Source of the DNA: Variovorax sp. J22P240
GTDB taxonomy: Bacteria; Pseudomonadota; Gammaproteobacteria; Burkholderiales; Burkholderiaceae_C
Length of the DNA: 64,000 bases
Assembly: GCF_030316855.1 (NCBI RefSeq)
Contig: NZ_JASZYR010000003.1
Coordinates: 372,001 to 436,000 of the forward strand
Direction of reading: 5' to 3'
Positions 39,197 to 47,558 of this stretch are shown here, in pieces. The notes beneath the pieces are model-generated. The model saw only the letters and a program-made list of their open reading frames with translations. It was not told the DNA's origin and searched no databases. Positions within the stretch are counted from its first letter, which is position 1; each line of letters starts with the position of its first letter. Both the position numbers and the translations under genes were made by a program.

Positions 39197-41104
39197 ATGC
39201 CCAACCCTCCCGCCATCCTCGCCGCGGCGGCCCTGGTCCTGTCTCCACTGTCTGCTCTGGCGGTCGGGCCCGCGCTGCCGGGTGACATCGTCGACGCCTC
39301 CGGCGCCATCGTGCCTGCAGCCTACGTCGCGGTCGCGGGCCAGATGGGCCGCGAGGCCGGCATCGCCTACCGCTTCGGCCCACCCGCCGGCACAGCCGCC
39401 AGGGGCGAGCCGACCTGGTACCACCGGCCCGACGTGGTCGCGCGTGGCGGCGATTCGCGCTGGCAGGTCGGCGGGCCGCGCAATCCAGGGGACCAGACCA
39501 ACGACCAGGCGGCGGCCGGCAGCTACTCGACCAACCAGGCCAATGTGCTGTTCGTGCCGGACGATTCCGCTGCGCGCATCGGAGTGGCCGACATCCAGAT
39601 CTCGGGCTACGAATACAACACCTTCGCCCAGCGGCCGCAACTGAGCTGGACGCGCACTGGCGTGCCCGGCGGGGGCGTCGACTCCGTCAACGCGATCGAC
39701 TACAAGGCGCAGGGATTGATTGCCGGCGGGCCCGTGGCGATCGGGCGCTGCGGCGGGCGCGCGGGCTTCTGCGCCAGCAGCCTCGTCGCCTTTCAGAACG
39801 GGTTGATTGCCACTGCGGGGACCAACACGGCAACGAACCGTGCCACCGTGAAGCTCGGCGCGAACAAGGTGCCGACCGCGCTTGCGATGAGCGGCAACAG
39901 CGAGTTCGCCTTCGTCACGGTGTGGGATACGAAGACGCATCGGGGCCAGGTGGCCGTCATCGCGCTGGCCGGCCTGTGCGACGGCTGCAACCCCAACGAC
40001 CGCCAGAAGCCTCACGCCTGGTACGACTGGTGGCATGAGTGGATGGGCGTGTACCCGGGCCTGCCCAACATGGGCAACATCGCCTTCATGAAGGTGCTCG
40101 GCTACGTCGATCTGCCAGGTTTGGCAGCGCCGACCGACATTGCGGTGACGACCGGCCTCGACCCGTTTCGCACCATGCTTGGCAACGGCAACTTCATGGG
40201 GCTCGAGACGCCGCTGGCGGACCCGTTCAACCGCGCGAGCTTTCGTGGCCGTGGCGACAACGACGGAAGGGTCGCAAAGGGCGGCATCGCGGTCGTCGTC
40301 TCCAAGTCGGAGCGCAAGGCGGCCTTCATCGATCTGCGGCCTCTGTTCGCGTCGATGCGCCGCACTTACTTCGAGGGGACGCAGGGCGAGTTCGATTCGA
40401 CGGTGGGCCGCTTCGGCATGCGTGACGACCAGTGGCCCTATGCCTTCGCCTACTGGCCGCACCAAGCGCCCGAGCTCGTGAAGACCGTCTCGCTCGGCGC
40501 ACGGCCGACCGCCGTGCGCACCACGCTGTTCGGAGAGGTGCAGCGCGCCTGGATCGCTACCGAAGACGGAACGTTGCGAATCTTCGGGCTCGGCGGGTAT
40601 GCGGGTGCACCCGAAAGCGCCGTGGCCGCGTCGCCGAACGGCATCGTGCAACTCGGCACGGTGGCCATCGGCCGCAATCCGACCTCGCTCGCGATCTCGA
40701 AGAGCGCGCCCGACGACGACAGCGTCGACCCGCTCAATCGCCAGGTGCTGGTGGCATCGCGCGGCGAGCGCAAGATCCAGTGGGTGCGCTTCGCGGCCGA
40801 TGGAAACAGCGGCCGTGTCGTTCGCACGCTCCAGGATTCGCGCTTCACGGACCCGATCGCCGTCGAGGATGCCGACAACTTCGCGACCGCGGGCCATGTG
40901 CTGAGCATCGCGGACTACGGAGCGAAGGCGGTCTTGAACTATCGCTACGGCAAGGTGGTGTTCGCCGACCGGGGCCACGCCTGGGCCTGCCAGCCGCCGC
41001 GTGGTTGTGGCATGGGAGCCGCGGGCGATGCACCTTTCGAGTTCGGCGGCAGCATGGCGATGCCGGGCCGACCCTTTGCGATCAGCACAGCCAACGTGCC
41101 CTAG
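39197..41104 (+). CDS. Secreted beta-propeller-like protein
   Basis: 635-aa secreted protein. The signal peptide is AILAAAALVLSPLSALA. The mature chain has DGTLRIFGLGGYA, STNQANVLFVPDDSAARIGVADIQISG and QVLVASRGERKIQWVRF, short beta-strand motifs that resemble the YncE/WD40-like propeller with repeated VAVI..G strands. No catalytic motif is visible. It starts seven bases after the small Trp-rich protein, so they are probably co-transcribed. A family name cannot be given. Confidence 0.8.
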   Translation: MPNPPAILAAAALVLSPLSALAVGPALPGDIVDASGAIVPAAYVAVAGQMGREAGIAYRFGPPAGTAARGEPTWYHRPDVVARGGDSRWQVGGPRNPGDQTNDQAAAGSYSTNQANVLFVPDDSAARIGVADIQISGYEYNTFAQRPQLSWTRTGVPGGGVDSVNAIDYKAQGLIAGGPVAIGRCGGRAGFCASSLVAFQNGLIATAGTNTATNRATVKLGANKVPTALAMSGNSEFAFVTVWDTKTHRGQVAVIALAGLCDGCNPNDRQKPHAWYDWWHEWMGVYPGLPNMGNIAFMKVLGYVDLPGLAAPTDIAVTTGLDPFRTMLGNGNFMGLETPLADPFNRASFRGRGDNDGRVAKGGIAVVVSKSERKAAFIDLRPLFASMRRTYFEGTQGEFDSTVGRFGMRDDQWPYAFAYWPHQAPELVKTVSLGARPTAVRTTLFGEVQRAWIATEDGTLRIFGLGGYAGAPESAVAASPNGIVQLGTVAIGRNPTSLAISKSAPDDDSVDPLNRQVLVASRGERKIQWVRFAADGNSGRVVRTLQDSRFTDPIAVEDADNFATAGHVLSIADYGAKAVLNYRYGKVVFADRGHAWACQPPRGCGMGAAGDAPFEFGGSMAMPGRPFAISTANVP

Positions 41105-41120
41105 CGAAGTCCCTCAGACC

Positions 41121-41525
41121 TCAGACCCGAATGCCCAGGTCGAAGCGTCGACGGTTCGTCCAGAGGTTGACCAGCGCGTCGAGTTCCGTCGCATAAATGC
41201 CTACATGGGGAGGGCCGAAAGAGCCGTCGCTGCGGGCCATGCTGCGCATGGTCGCATGCCAGAGGCCATCCGAAAGCTGCCTGTACTGGCCCAGGAACTC
41301 GCAGCCCAGTGGCGCGGCAAGCGAGAAGGCACATCGGCGCAGCAGGAGGCCATCACTCTTCGATCCTTCCACGCTTCTGGTGGACACGAGCATGTGCTCT
41401 CCATCGTCCTGGAGGACGCTTTCTCGGGGGATCTGCGTCAGCACGCCTGGCGACGGGCTTGAATGTGGCTTGTCCATGCCAACGTGTATCGGCGGTTGCC
41501 ACACAAGTTGAAGGCAAGGTGTCAT
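41121..41525 (-). CDS. Hypothetical protein
   Basis: 134-aa protein, not recognised. It has a Cys, three Trp and mixed composition (start MTPCLQLVWQPPIHVGMDKPHSS) and ends in a predicted helix TELDALVNLWTNRRRFDLGIRV. No signal peptide, membrane segment or known motif is seen. The ATG at 41525 lacks a clear ribosome site. Its reading frame is open for another 49 codons upstream with no better start. It is convergent with the preceding gene. Confidence 0.5.
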   Translation of the reverse strand: MTPCLQLVWQPPIHVGMDKPHSSPSPGVLTQIPRESVLQDDGEHMLVSTRSVEGSKSDGLLLRRCAFSLAAPLGCEFLGQYRQLSDGLWHATMRSMARSDGSFGPPHVGIYATELDALVNLWTNRRRFDLGIRV

Positions 41526-41593
41526 AAAAAAGTGTGGCCAGGGCGCTCGACGCGGCAGGAAAAGGATCGGCTCCAGCGCACCAATCTGAAAGA

Positions 41594-42565
41594 ATGGATG
41601 CCTGCCCAGCCAGTGCAGATCCAACTCCCAGCCGGCAAATGACCGCCACCGCGTCACCATTGGTAGAGACACTCACCGAGCTCAACATCGTCGACCTGCT
41701 GGATTCGATGGGCCTGCTGCGCCTCCATGGCACTCCTTTGCGCCACTTGTTCCGGCCTGCAGCCCGCCGCTTCGCCCGGACCGCGCACGAGTTCGACGCC
41801 CGCGTCGGCGAGCATGGCCTTGCGGAAGGCAGCGCGTGGCTCATGGGCCGGATGACCGCTGGCATCGTCACCTCGGGCCTGGAATACGTTCCGCCTCAAG
41901 GCCCCGTGATCATTCTGTCAAACCATCCCGGAATGACCGACACGGTCGCACTCTTCACCAGTCTCGCGTCCCGTCCCGACCTTCGGGTGCTCGCCTTGGA
42001 TCGCCCGTTCCTTCGCGCCTTGCCCAGCGTCGCGCGGCAACTGATCTTTCTGCCTGATGAAGAAGGCGGGCGCATGGCCGTCATACGAAATGCCGTGAGG
42101 CATTTGCATGAAGGCGGTGCCCTGCTGACCTTCCCGGCGGGGGAGATCGAGCCCGACCCCGCCACCTTTGGTCCGCAGCGGGCGGCGGCCTCACTGCAGA
42201 ACTGGTCCAGCAGCTATACCTTGTTCGCCCGGCTGGCTCCCCGAACGCAGTTCGTGCCCGCGCTGGTGAGCCATGTCATTTCGCCGGAGGCACAGAGGCA
42301 TCCGCTCACGCTGTTGCGCCGCACGGCGCGCAACAAGGAGAAGCTCGCTGCAGCGTTGCAGGTGGCGCTACCACGCTACCGCGATCTGGTCGCCAGGGTC
42401 ACATTCGGCAAATCGCCGAACGCAGGACCGGACGGGGCGCAGGCGCTCGGCGCATTCATCGCAGCGCAGATGCGCCACCTGATCTTCGAGCACGGGTCGG
42501 CTCACGGTTCCGGATGTGCCGCACCTTGCGCGGCCATCGCCAAAGGCGCACGCTCCCCGCCATGA
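41594..42565 (+). CDS. PlsC-like 1-acyl-glycerol-3-phosphate acyltransferase
   Basis: 323-aa acyltransferase of the PlsC superfamily, which adds an acyl chain to a glycerophospholipid precursor. The catalytic NHPGMTD (NHx4D type) is near residue 113 and the second motif FPAGEIEPD, equivalent to the usual FPEG block, is near residue 180. The protein has an N-terminal region with no obvious transmembrane helix. An ATG at 41639 is an alternative start; neither has a good ribosome site. It is followed by a substrate-binding-protein pseudogene. Confidence 0.85.
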   Translation: MDACPASADPTPSRQMTATASPLVETLTELNIVDLLDSMGLLRLHGTPLRHLFRPAARRFARTAHEFDARVGEHGLAEGSAWLMGRMTAGIVTSGLEYVPPQGPVIILSNHPGMTDTVALFTSLASRPDLRVLALDRPFLRALPSVARQLIFLPDEEGGRMAVIRNAVRHLHEGGALLTFPAGEIEPDPATFGPQRAAASLQNWSSSYTLFARLAPRTQFVPALVSHVISPEAQRHPLTLLRRTARNKEKLAAALQVALPRYRDLVARVTFGKSPNAGPDGAQALGAFIAAQMRHLIFEHGSAHGSGCAAPCAAIAKGARSPP

Positions 42566-43060
42566 AACGACGCAAGGTACTGGGCACTGCGTGCGCCCTG
42601 GCGTTGATGCAGAACAGTTCGCGGATCAACGCGGCCGACAAGGTGCTGCGGCTCGGATGGCCTTCCGGTGGCCGTGCCGGTGGCCTACGTCTTCAGCGGC
42701 GACCCTGTCTCGGCCGGCTTCGCCAAGGGTCTCGCGCGCCCCGACTCGAACATGACCGGCCTGACGAACGAGAGTACACCGACGGCGCGGCCAGGCATCG
42801 CACGCAAGATGCCGGTCATGTCGGGCTGGCCGATCTTCGCGGACAGCGGCGCGCTCGGCGCCTACGGGCCGCGCCTCGTGGATTCGTATGCGCGGCTCGC
42901 CTCGTATGTGGACCGCATCGCCAAGGGCGCCAGGCCAGCGGACCTGCCGATCGAGCGGCCCACCACCTTCGAGCTGGTGCTGAACCTGAAGACCGCCAAC
43001 GCGATCGGGCTCAAGCTGCCGCAGTCGCTGCTGGTGCGTGCCGACCGGCTCATCAGCTAA
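42562..43060 (+). pseudogene. Remnant of an ABC-type substrate-binding protein (ABC_sub_bind, PF04392-like)
   Basis: A shortened and frame-shifted gene. The first frame (from 42562) gives a twin-basic signal-like start MKRRKVLGTACALALMQ and a short mature part AADKVLRLGWPSGG, then it leaves frame. A second frame begins near 42664 and reads PVAYVFSGDPVSAGFAKGLARPDSNMTGLTN, then GALGAYGPRLVDSYARLASYVDRIAKGARPADLPIE, PTTFELVLNLKTANAIGLKLPQSLLVRADRLI, which is the usual C-terminal end of this family. The usual middle section of about 150 residues is missing. So there are at least two deletions and one frameshift. A working gene is very unlikely. Confidence 0.85.
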
Positions 43061-43190
43061 ACACCGGCAGCACGCCAAGCGTCGAAAGTCAGGCCGTTCC
43101 GCCACGCAAATCGGAGGCGTCCGACACGTGGCGCACGCGCGAAAGGACAAGCTCCCTTCAGCACATCGTCGTTCGCAAAGGGAAGCCGCC

Positions 43191-43343
43191 ATGATCCGAA
43201 AGCTGGCATCGGGCCATTACCGCCTGTATTCGCGCAAGGTCGATCCCAAGACCGGTCGACGGCGCAACCTTGGCACCTTCGACAGCCGCGCGCAGGCCGA
43301 GCACCACGAGCGCGAGGTGCAGTACTTCAAGCGGCATGGCTGA
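43191..43343 (+). CDS. Small conserved basic protein
   Basis: 50-aa protein beginning MIRKLASGHYRLYSRKVDPKTGRRRNLGTFDSRAQAEHHEREVQYFKRHG. It has no signal peptide or TM helix. The sequence is basic and predicted to be a beta-hairpin plus helix. Near-identical short proteins are, as I recall, widespread in proteobacteria without a known role; I cannot confirm this here. The ATG has a weak purine-rich site. It precedes an RlpA-type gene by 21 bases. Confidence 0.75.
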   Translation: MIRKLASGHYRLYSRKVDPKTGRRRNLGTFDSRAQAEHHEREVQYFKRHG

Positions 43344-43364
43344 TCGCCCGCGAGGCCCGCTGCC

Positions 43365-43862
43365 ATGTCGCCCTTATCGTCTTCCCGATGCCTCGCGGCG
43401 CTCACGGCTATCGCATGCGTGCTCTCCGGGTGTGCCATCGCCCCCTCGCCGCGGGATCTGCCTTCACAAGGCTCCGACGCGCCGCAATCGACCGTGACGA
43501 CTCCGACTCCTAGACCCTCTTCGGCAGCAAAGCCCGGGCTCGACCGCAGCGGCAAGAAGCAGGTCGGAAAGGCGTCGTTCTATGCTGACAAATTCACGGG
43601 CCGAAAGATGGCAGACGGCACCCGCATGGATCCTCGGGACGACAACGCTGCCAGCAAGACGCTGCCCCTCGGGACTACTGCCAGGGTGACCAACCTGGAG
43701 ACGGGGCGAAGTGCGGTGGTCACCATTCAGGATCGTGGGCCGTACGTGAAGGGCCGCATCGTCGACCTCTCGCCCGCCACGGCACGCGAGATCGGCATCT
43801 CGCGAGAAGACGGCCTTGCGCAGGTCGAAGTCACGCCGTTGTCGATACCGCAGGCTGATTGA
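43365..43862 (+). CDS. RlpA-family lipoprotein (double-psi beta-barrel)
   Basis: 165-aa outer-membrane lipoprotein-like protein. The lipobox VLSGC at about residue 23 follows a signal peptide. The double-psi beta-barrel domain is at about residues 70-160 with KASFYADKFTGRKMADGTRMDP, TLPLGTTARVTNLETGRSAVVTIQDRGPYVKGRIVDLS, the pattern of septal-ring RlpA proteins. It may cut denuded peptidoglycan strands or bind the septum. No SPOR domain is attached, so it is shorter than E. coli RlpA. The ATG at 43365 has no strong ribosome site. Confidence 0.9.
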   Translation: MSPLSSSRCLAALTAIACVLSGCAIAPSPRDLPSQGSDAPQSTVTTPTPRPSSAAKPGLDRSGKKQVGKASFYADKFTGRKMADGTRMDPRDDNAASKTLPLGTTARVTNLETGRSAVVTIQDRGPYVKGRIVDLSPATAREIGISREDGLAQVEVTPLSIPQAD

Positions 43863-43954
43863 CGAAGCCCGGCGATTCCAGAAGTCGCGGATTGTTCTTG
43901 GCCCCGGCTGCGCCATTGCGTAGCATCCCGGAGCAACTTCGGGAGACTCGCATC

Positions 43955-44569
43955 GTGACAGCCGGTCATCCAAACCCATTCACCGCGGAGCAGTCGCTCC
44001 AGCGCCTCAAAGAGGGCAACGAGCGTTTCGTCAATGGCCTCGCGCGTTTCCCGACCGTGCAGAAGGAAGTCCTCGCGGAACTCGCGAAAGGGCAGCACCC
44101 ACACACCACGCTCCTGGGATGTAGCGACAGCCGCGTGCCGCCCGAACTCGTGTTCGACGCCTCGTTCGGGGAACTCTTCGTCATTCGCGTGGCGGGCAAC
44201 GTACTCGGGCCCACGATCCTGGGCACGTTGCAGTACGCGGGCCTGCACCTGCACACGCCGCTCTTCGTCGTCATGGGCCATGAGGGATGCGGGGCGGTGG
44301 ATGCCGCGATCGCCTCGAAGTTTCATGGCGTTGCGCAACGCAGCCGGATCGAGACCCTGCTCGAGAACATCGAGCCGGCTCTCGACGATCTCGATGCTTC
44401 ACAGCCGCACGACGCGTTGCTGCACGCGGCGGTCGAGGCCAACGTGCGCCATACGGTCCAGACGCTCCTCGACACGCCGGAGGCCCAGGCGCGTCTCGAA
44501 GAAGGAAAAATGAAGCTGATAGGGGCGGTCTACGACCTCGAGTCGGGCCGGGTCCGCTTCCTGGACTGA
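43955..44569 (+). CDS. Beta-class carbonic anhydrase
   Basis: 204-aa zinc enzyme that interconverts CO2 and bicarbonate. It has the metal and active-site motifs CSDSRVPPE (Cys and the Asp-Arg pair) and GHEGCGAVDA (His and second Cys). A TTG-started longer version is possible, but the GTG at 43955 has a ribosome site GGGAG and the N terminus fits family members. It is convergent with the SDR downstream. The cytosolic location is assumed because no signal peptide is present. Confidence 0.93.
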   Translation: MTAGHPNPFTAEQSLQRLKEGNERFVNGLARFPTVQKEVLAELAKGQHPHTTLLGCSDSRVPPELVFDASFGELFVIRVAGNVLGPTILGTLQYAGLHLHTPLFVVMGHEGCGAVDAAIASKFHGVAQRSRIETLLENIEPALDDLDASQPHDALLHAAVEANVRHTVQTLLDTPEAQARLEEGKMKLIGAVYDLESGRVRFLD

Positions 44570-44581
44570 CCGCGCCCGGCT

Positions 44582-45475
44582 TCAGCGCCTGACTTCGGCT
44601 TCGAGTAGATCCCCCATGCCGATGCGCTTCGCGAATTCGATGCGCACGCGCTCCGACACCTCGAACACCTCGGTCGCGCCGTCGCCCACGAAGTCGATCA
44701 GCGAGCGCATCGGCCGCGTGCCGGCCGGCAGACCCACGATGCGGACGATCTCGTCGGCCACGGCCTGCGGGTCGGCGTTTTCTGGCGTGAGCGCCAAGAG
44801 GCGTTCGCCGATCTGGTCCATCACGCCGTCGTAGCGGCTGTAGGCAGCGGCGGTGGCCGCATCGGCCGGCTTGCCCGCGCTCGGGAAGTGGTCGGTGCCC
44901 CGGGTGAACGCACCCGGCACGACGATCGAAGTCTCGATGCCGAAGCGCGCGATTTCATAGGCGAGTGTCACGGCCAGCGAATCCATCGCCGCCTTGGCCG
45001 CGCCGTAGGGGCCCATGAACGGCGGAAAGCCGCCTTTGGTGGTCGTGCTGCTGATCCACAGCATCAGCCCCGACTCCTGCTTGCGGAGATACGGCAGCAC
45101 TGCGCGGTTCACGCGCTGGGCGCCGAGCACATTGGTGTCGAACACCTTCGTGATCTCCTCGGGGGTGAACGCCTCGGTCGGCCCGACCACGAGGTGGCCC
45201 GCGTTCTGCATCACCACGTCGAGATGGCCCTGCTCGCGAACGATGGTTGCCGCAGCCGCATCGGCTGACGATTGCGAGAGCACGTCGAGTTCGAGCGGAT
45301 GCAACTGAAGCCCCTTGGCCGCTGCCAGCGCACGCAACTCGGCGGCGCGGCCGTTGTTGCGCCCTGCGATGTCGCGCATCGATGCATAGACGATGTGGCC
45401 CGCTTCGGCGAGGGACTGGGCGGTGAGCTTGCCGATGCCGGTGCCGGCGCCGGTGACGAGGATGACGGATTGCAT
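44582..45475 (-). CDS. Short-chain dehydrogenase/reductase (297 aa)
   Basis: NAD(P)-dependent oxidoreductase. The cofactor motif TGAGTGIG is at residues 8-15, the NAG element is in QNAGHLVVG, and the catalytic residues are in ISSTTTKGGFPPFMGPYGAAK (S, Y and K). The ATG has an AAGGAG ribosome site. It lies 34 bases after the adjacent SDR gene, which is transcribed first, so they form a two-gene operon under the palindromic site and the divergent LysR regulator. Confidence 0.92.
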   Translation of the reverse strand: MQSVILVTGAGTGIGKLTAQSLAEAGHIVYASMRDIAGRNNGRAAELRALAAAKGLQLHPLELDVLSQSSADAAAATIVREQGHLDVVMQNAGHLVVGPTEAFTPEEITKVFDTNVLGAQRVNRAVLPYLRKQESGLMLWISSTTTKGGFPPFMGPYGAAKAAMDSLAVTLAYEIARFGIETSIVVPGAFTRGTDHFPSAGKPADAATAAAYSRYDGVMDQIGERLLALTPENADPQAVADEIVRIVGLPAGTRPMRSLIDFVGDGATEVFEVSERVRIEFAKRIGMGDLLEAEVRR

Positions 45476-45509
45476 GATGGAACTCCTTGGATGAATGCGA
45501 GGGGGAAAC

Positions 45510-46253
45510 TCAGGCGACGCCGCCGTTGGCGCGCAAGATCTGGCCGTTGACCCAGCCCGCATCCGGGCCGGCGAGGAAGGACACCACCGAGGCGATGTCC
45601 TCGGGCTGGCCGAGTCGCTGCAGCGGCGGCATCTTTGCGAAGGTCTGGATCTGTTCGTCGGTCTTGCCGTCGAGGAAGAGCGAGGTGGCGATCGGGCCCG
45701 GTGCCACGGCGTTCACCGTGATGTTGCGGCCGCGCAGTTCCTTGGCAAACACGTGCGTGAAGGCCTCGACCGCCGCCTTCGTGGCGTTGTAGATCGCGTA
45801 GCCGGGCATGTTCAGCGCGAGCGTGGTGCTCGAGAAGTTGACGATGCGCCCGCCTTCGTTGAGCCGAGTGGCGGCTTCGCGCAGCGTGTTGAAGGTGCCG
45901 CGCACGTTGATGTCGAAGCTCTGGTCGTAGAGCGCATCACTGTGCTCGGCCAGCGGCACGGTCTTCAGTACGCCGGCGTTGTTGATCAGCACGTCGACCT
46001 GGCCGAGTTGCTTCTCGACGGTGTCGAACATGCGGCGCACCTCCTCGGCATTCGCCACGTCGGCCTGCACCGCGATGGCCTTTGCGCCAGCGGCCGTGAG
46101 TTCGGCGACCAGCGCATCGGCTTGCGCGGAGCCCGAGGCGTAGTTGATGGCGACGGCAAAGCCGTCCCTGGCGAGCCGCTGCGCGACGGCGGCGCCGATG
46201 CCGCGCGACGCGCCGGTGACGATGGCGACCTGGTTGGGGCGAGAGGTATTCAT
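45510..46253 (-). CDS. Short-chain dehydrogenase/reductase (247 aa)
   Basis: NAD(P)-dependent oxidoreductase similar to 3-oxoacyl-ACP reductases. TGASRGIG is the cofactor loop, NNAG follows in VLINNAGVLKT, and the catalytic Ser and YxxxK are in NFSSTTLALNMPGYAIYNATK. The C-terminal region is typical (NAVAPGPIATSLFL). It is directly downstream of the palindrome and divergent from the LysR regulator. Confidence 0.93.
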   Translation of the reverse strand: MNTSRPNQVAIVTGASRGIGAAVAQRLARDGFAVAINYASGSAQADALVAELTAAGAKAIAVQADVANAEEVRRMFDTVEKQLGQVDVLINNAGVLKTVPLAEHSDALYDQSFDINVRGTFNTLREAATRLNEGGRIVNFSSTTLALNMPGYAIYNATKAAVEAFTHVFAKELRGRNITVNAVAPGPIATSLFLDGKTDEQIQTFAKMPPLQRLGQPEDIASVVSFLAGPDAGWVNGQILRANGGVA

Positions 46254-46286
46254 GGTGCGAGTCCTTCGTGTGGTGGATGGGTGGAC

Positions 46287-46302
46287 GAATGGTCGACCAT
46301 TC
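46287..46302. promoter_or_regulatory. 16-bp perfect palindrome GAATGGTCGACCATTC
   Basis: Perfect inverted repeat in the 122-base gap between the SDR pair and the divergent LysR gene, 34 bases upstream of the SDR start. The position and symmetry suit an operator for the LysR protein or another dimeric regulator. A shorter ATGGT-CG-ACCAT core is contained in it. Confidence 0.6.
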
Positions 46303-46375
46303 ACGTCGAAAGATAATCACCGGACAATTGCCAACACTATTCCAGCTGCTTAAACAATAGATCGGAGCTCGCACG

Positions 46376-47272
46376 ATGGACCGCTTCCAGGAAATGCAGG
46401 CCTTCGTGCGTATCGCCGAGCGCCAGAGCTTCACCCAGGCCGCGGAAGACCTGCAGATTCCGCGCGCCACCATCACCACGCTGATCCAGCGCATGGAAGA
46501 GCGCATCGGCACGCGGCTGCTGGAACGGACCACCCGCACCGTGCGCCTCACGCAGGACGGCGAGGCCCACTACCGCCGCTGCGTGCGGCTGCTGGCGGAC
46601 GTGGAGGAGGCAGAAGGCTCGTTCAGGAACGCGGCGCCCAAGGGCCAGCTGCGCGTGAACCTGCAAGGGACGCTGGCCCGGCATTTCGTGGTGCCGGCGC
46701 TGCCCGGATTTCTCGCACGCTACCCGGAGCTGGCGTTGCATATTGGCGAAGACGACCGCCTGGTCGACCTCGTGCGCGAGGGCGTCGATTGCGTGCTGCG
46801 CGCGGGCACGCTGCACGATTCCTCGATGGTCGGCCGGCGCGTGGCGCTGCTGCCGCAGGTCACGGTCGCGAGCCCGGCCTACCTGGCGCAGCGCGGCGAG
46901 CCCTATAGCGTGGACGCGCTCGGTGCGCACCGGGCCATCAACTACATCTCCAGCGCCACGGGCAAACCGGTGCCGCTCGAGTTCACGGTCGACGGGCACA
47001 TCGCGACCGTGCAGCTCGGGGGCGTCGTCTCGGTGACGGGCGCCGACCTGTACACGGGCGCGGCCGTCGCAGGGCTCGGGCTGGTGCAGGTGCCGCGCTA
47101 CCGCGTGGCGAGCGAGTTGGCGGACGGCCGTCTGAAGGTGCTGCTGCCGGCGTTCGCGCCACCGCCGATGCCGGTGTCGGTGCTGTACTCGCAGAACCGG
47201 CAGTTGTCATCGCGCGTGCGCGTCTTCACGCAGTGGCTGCGGGACATTTTCGAGGCCGCGGCGGACGCGTGA
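46376..47272 (+). CDS. LysR-family transcription regulator
   Basis: 298-aa regulator. The N-terminal winged HTH is at residues 1-60 (QEMQAFVRIAERQSFTQAAEDLQIPRATITTLIQRMEERIGTRLLERTTR), followed by the co-inducer-binding domain starting near residue 90 (GQLRVNLQGTLARHFVVPALPGFLARYPELALHIGEDD). The gene is divergent from the SDR pair, with the palindrome between them, so it likely controls them. No effector can be predicted. Confidence 0.95.
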   Translation: MDRFQEMQAFVRIAERQSFTQAAEDLQIPRATITTLIQRMEERIGTRLLERTTRTVRLTQDGEAHYRRCVRLLADVEEAEGSFRNAAPKGQLRVNLQGTLARHFVVPALPGFLARYPELALHIGEDDRLVDLVREGVDCVLRAGTLHDSSMVGRRVALLPQVTVASPAYLAQRGEPYSVDALGAHRAINYISSATGKPVPLEFTVDGHIATVQLGGVVSVTGADLYTGAAVAGLGLVQVPRYRVASELADGRLKVLLPAFAPPPMPVSVLYSQNRQLSSRVRVFTQWLRDIFEAAADA

Positions 47273-47558
47273 AGGCGGCGCCTGCGCCCCAGGCCGTTCG
47301 GCCGGCGGTGAACGTCAGGCTGAGCGGCCCCGCCCGTTCTGAGGTGTGCGCGAGCGGGTCTTGTTCTTGCGTCAGAGTTGTAGACGTTCGTACTAATCTG
47401 CAGGAAATTCAGGCTAATATGTTGCGACTTGTTACCTAGAAAAGAGACCTGGACACTGGTTCTCTGTTCCCCTCGGACTCGTTAGCGCGGCCGATCGCCA
47501 CAACAAAAAATTACCCCATGCCAATCGCGAAAATTGCGGGCGGGCTGCCCAGCCCGAG

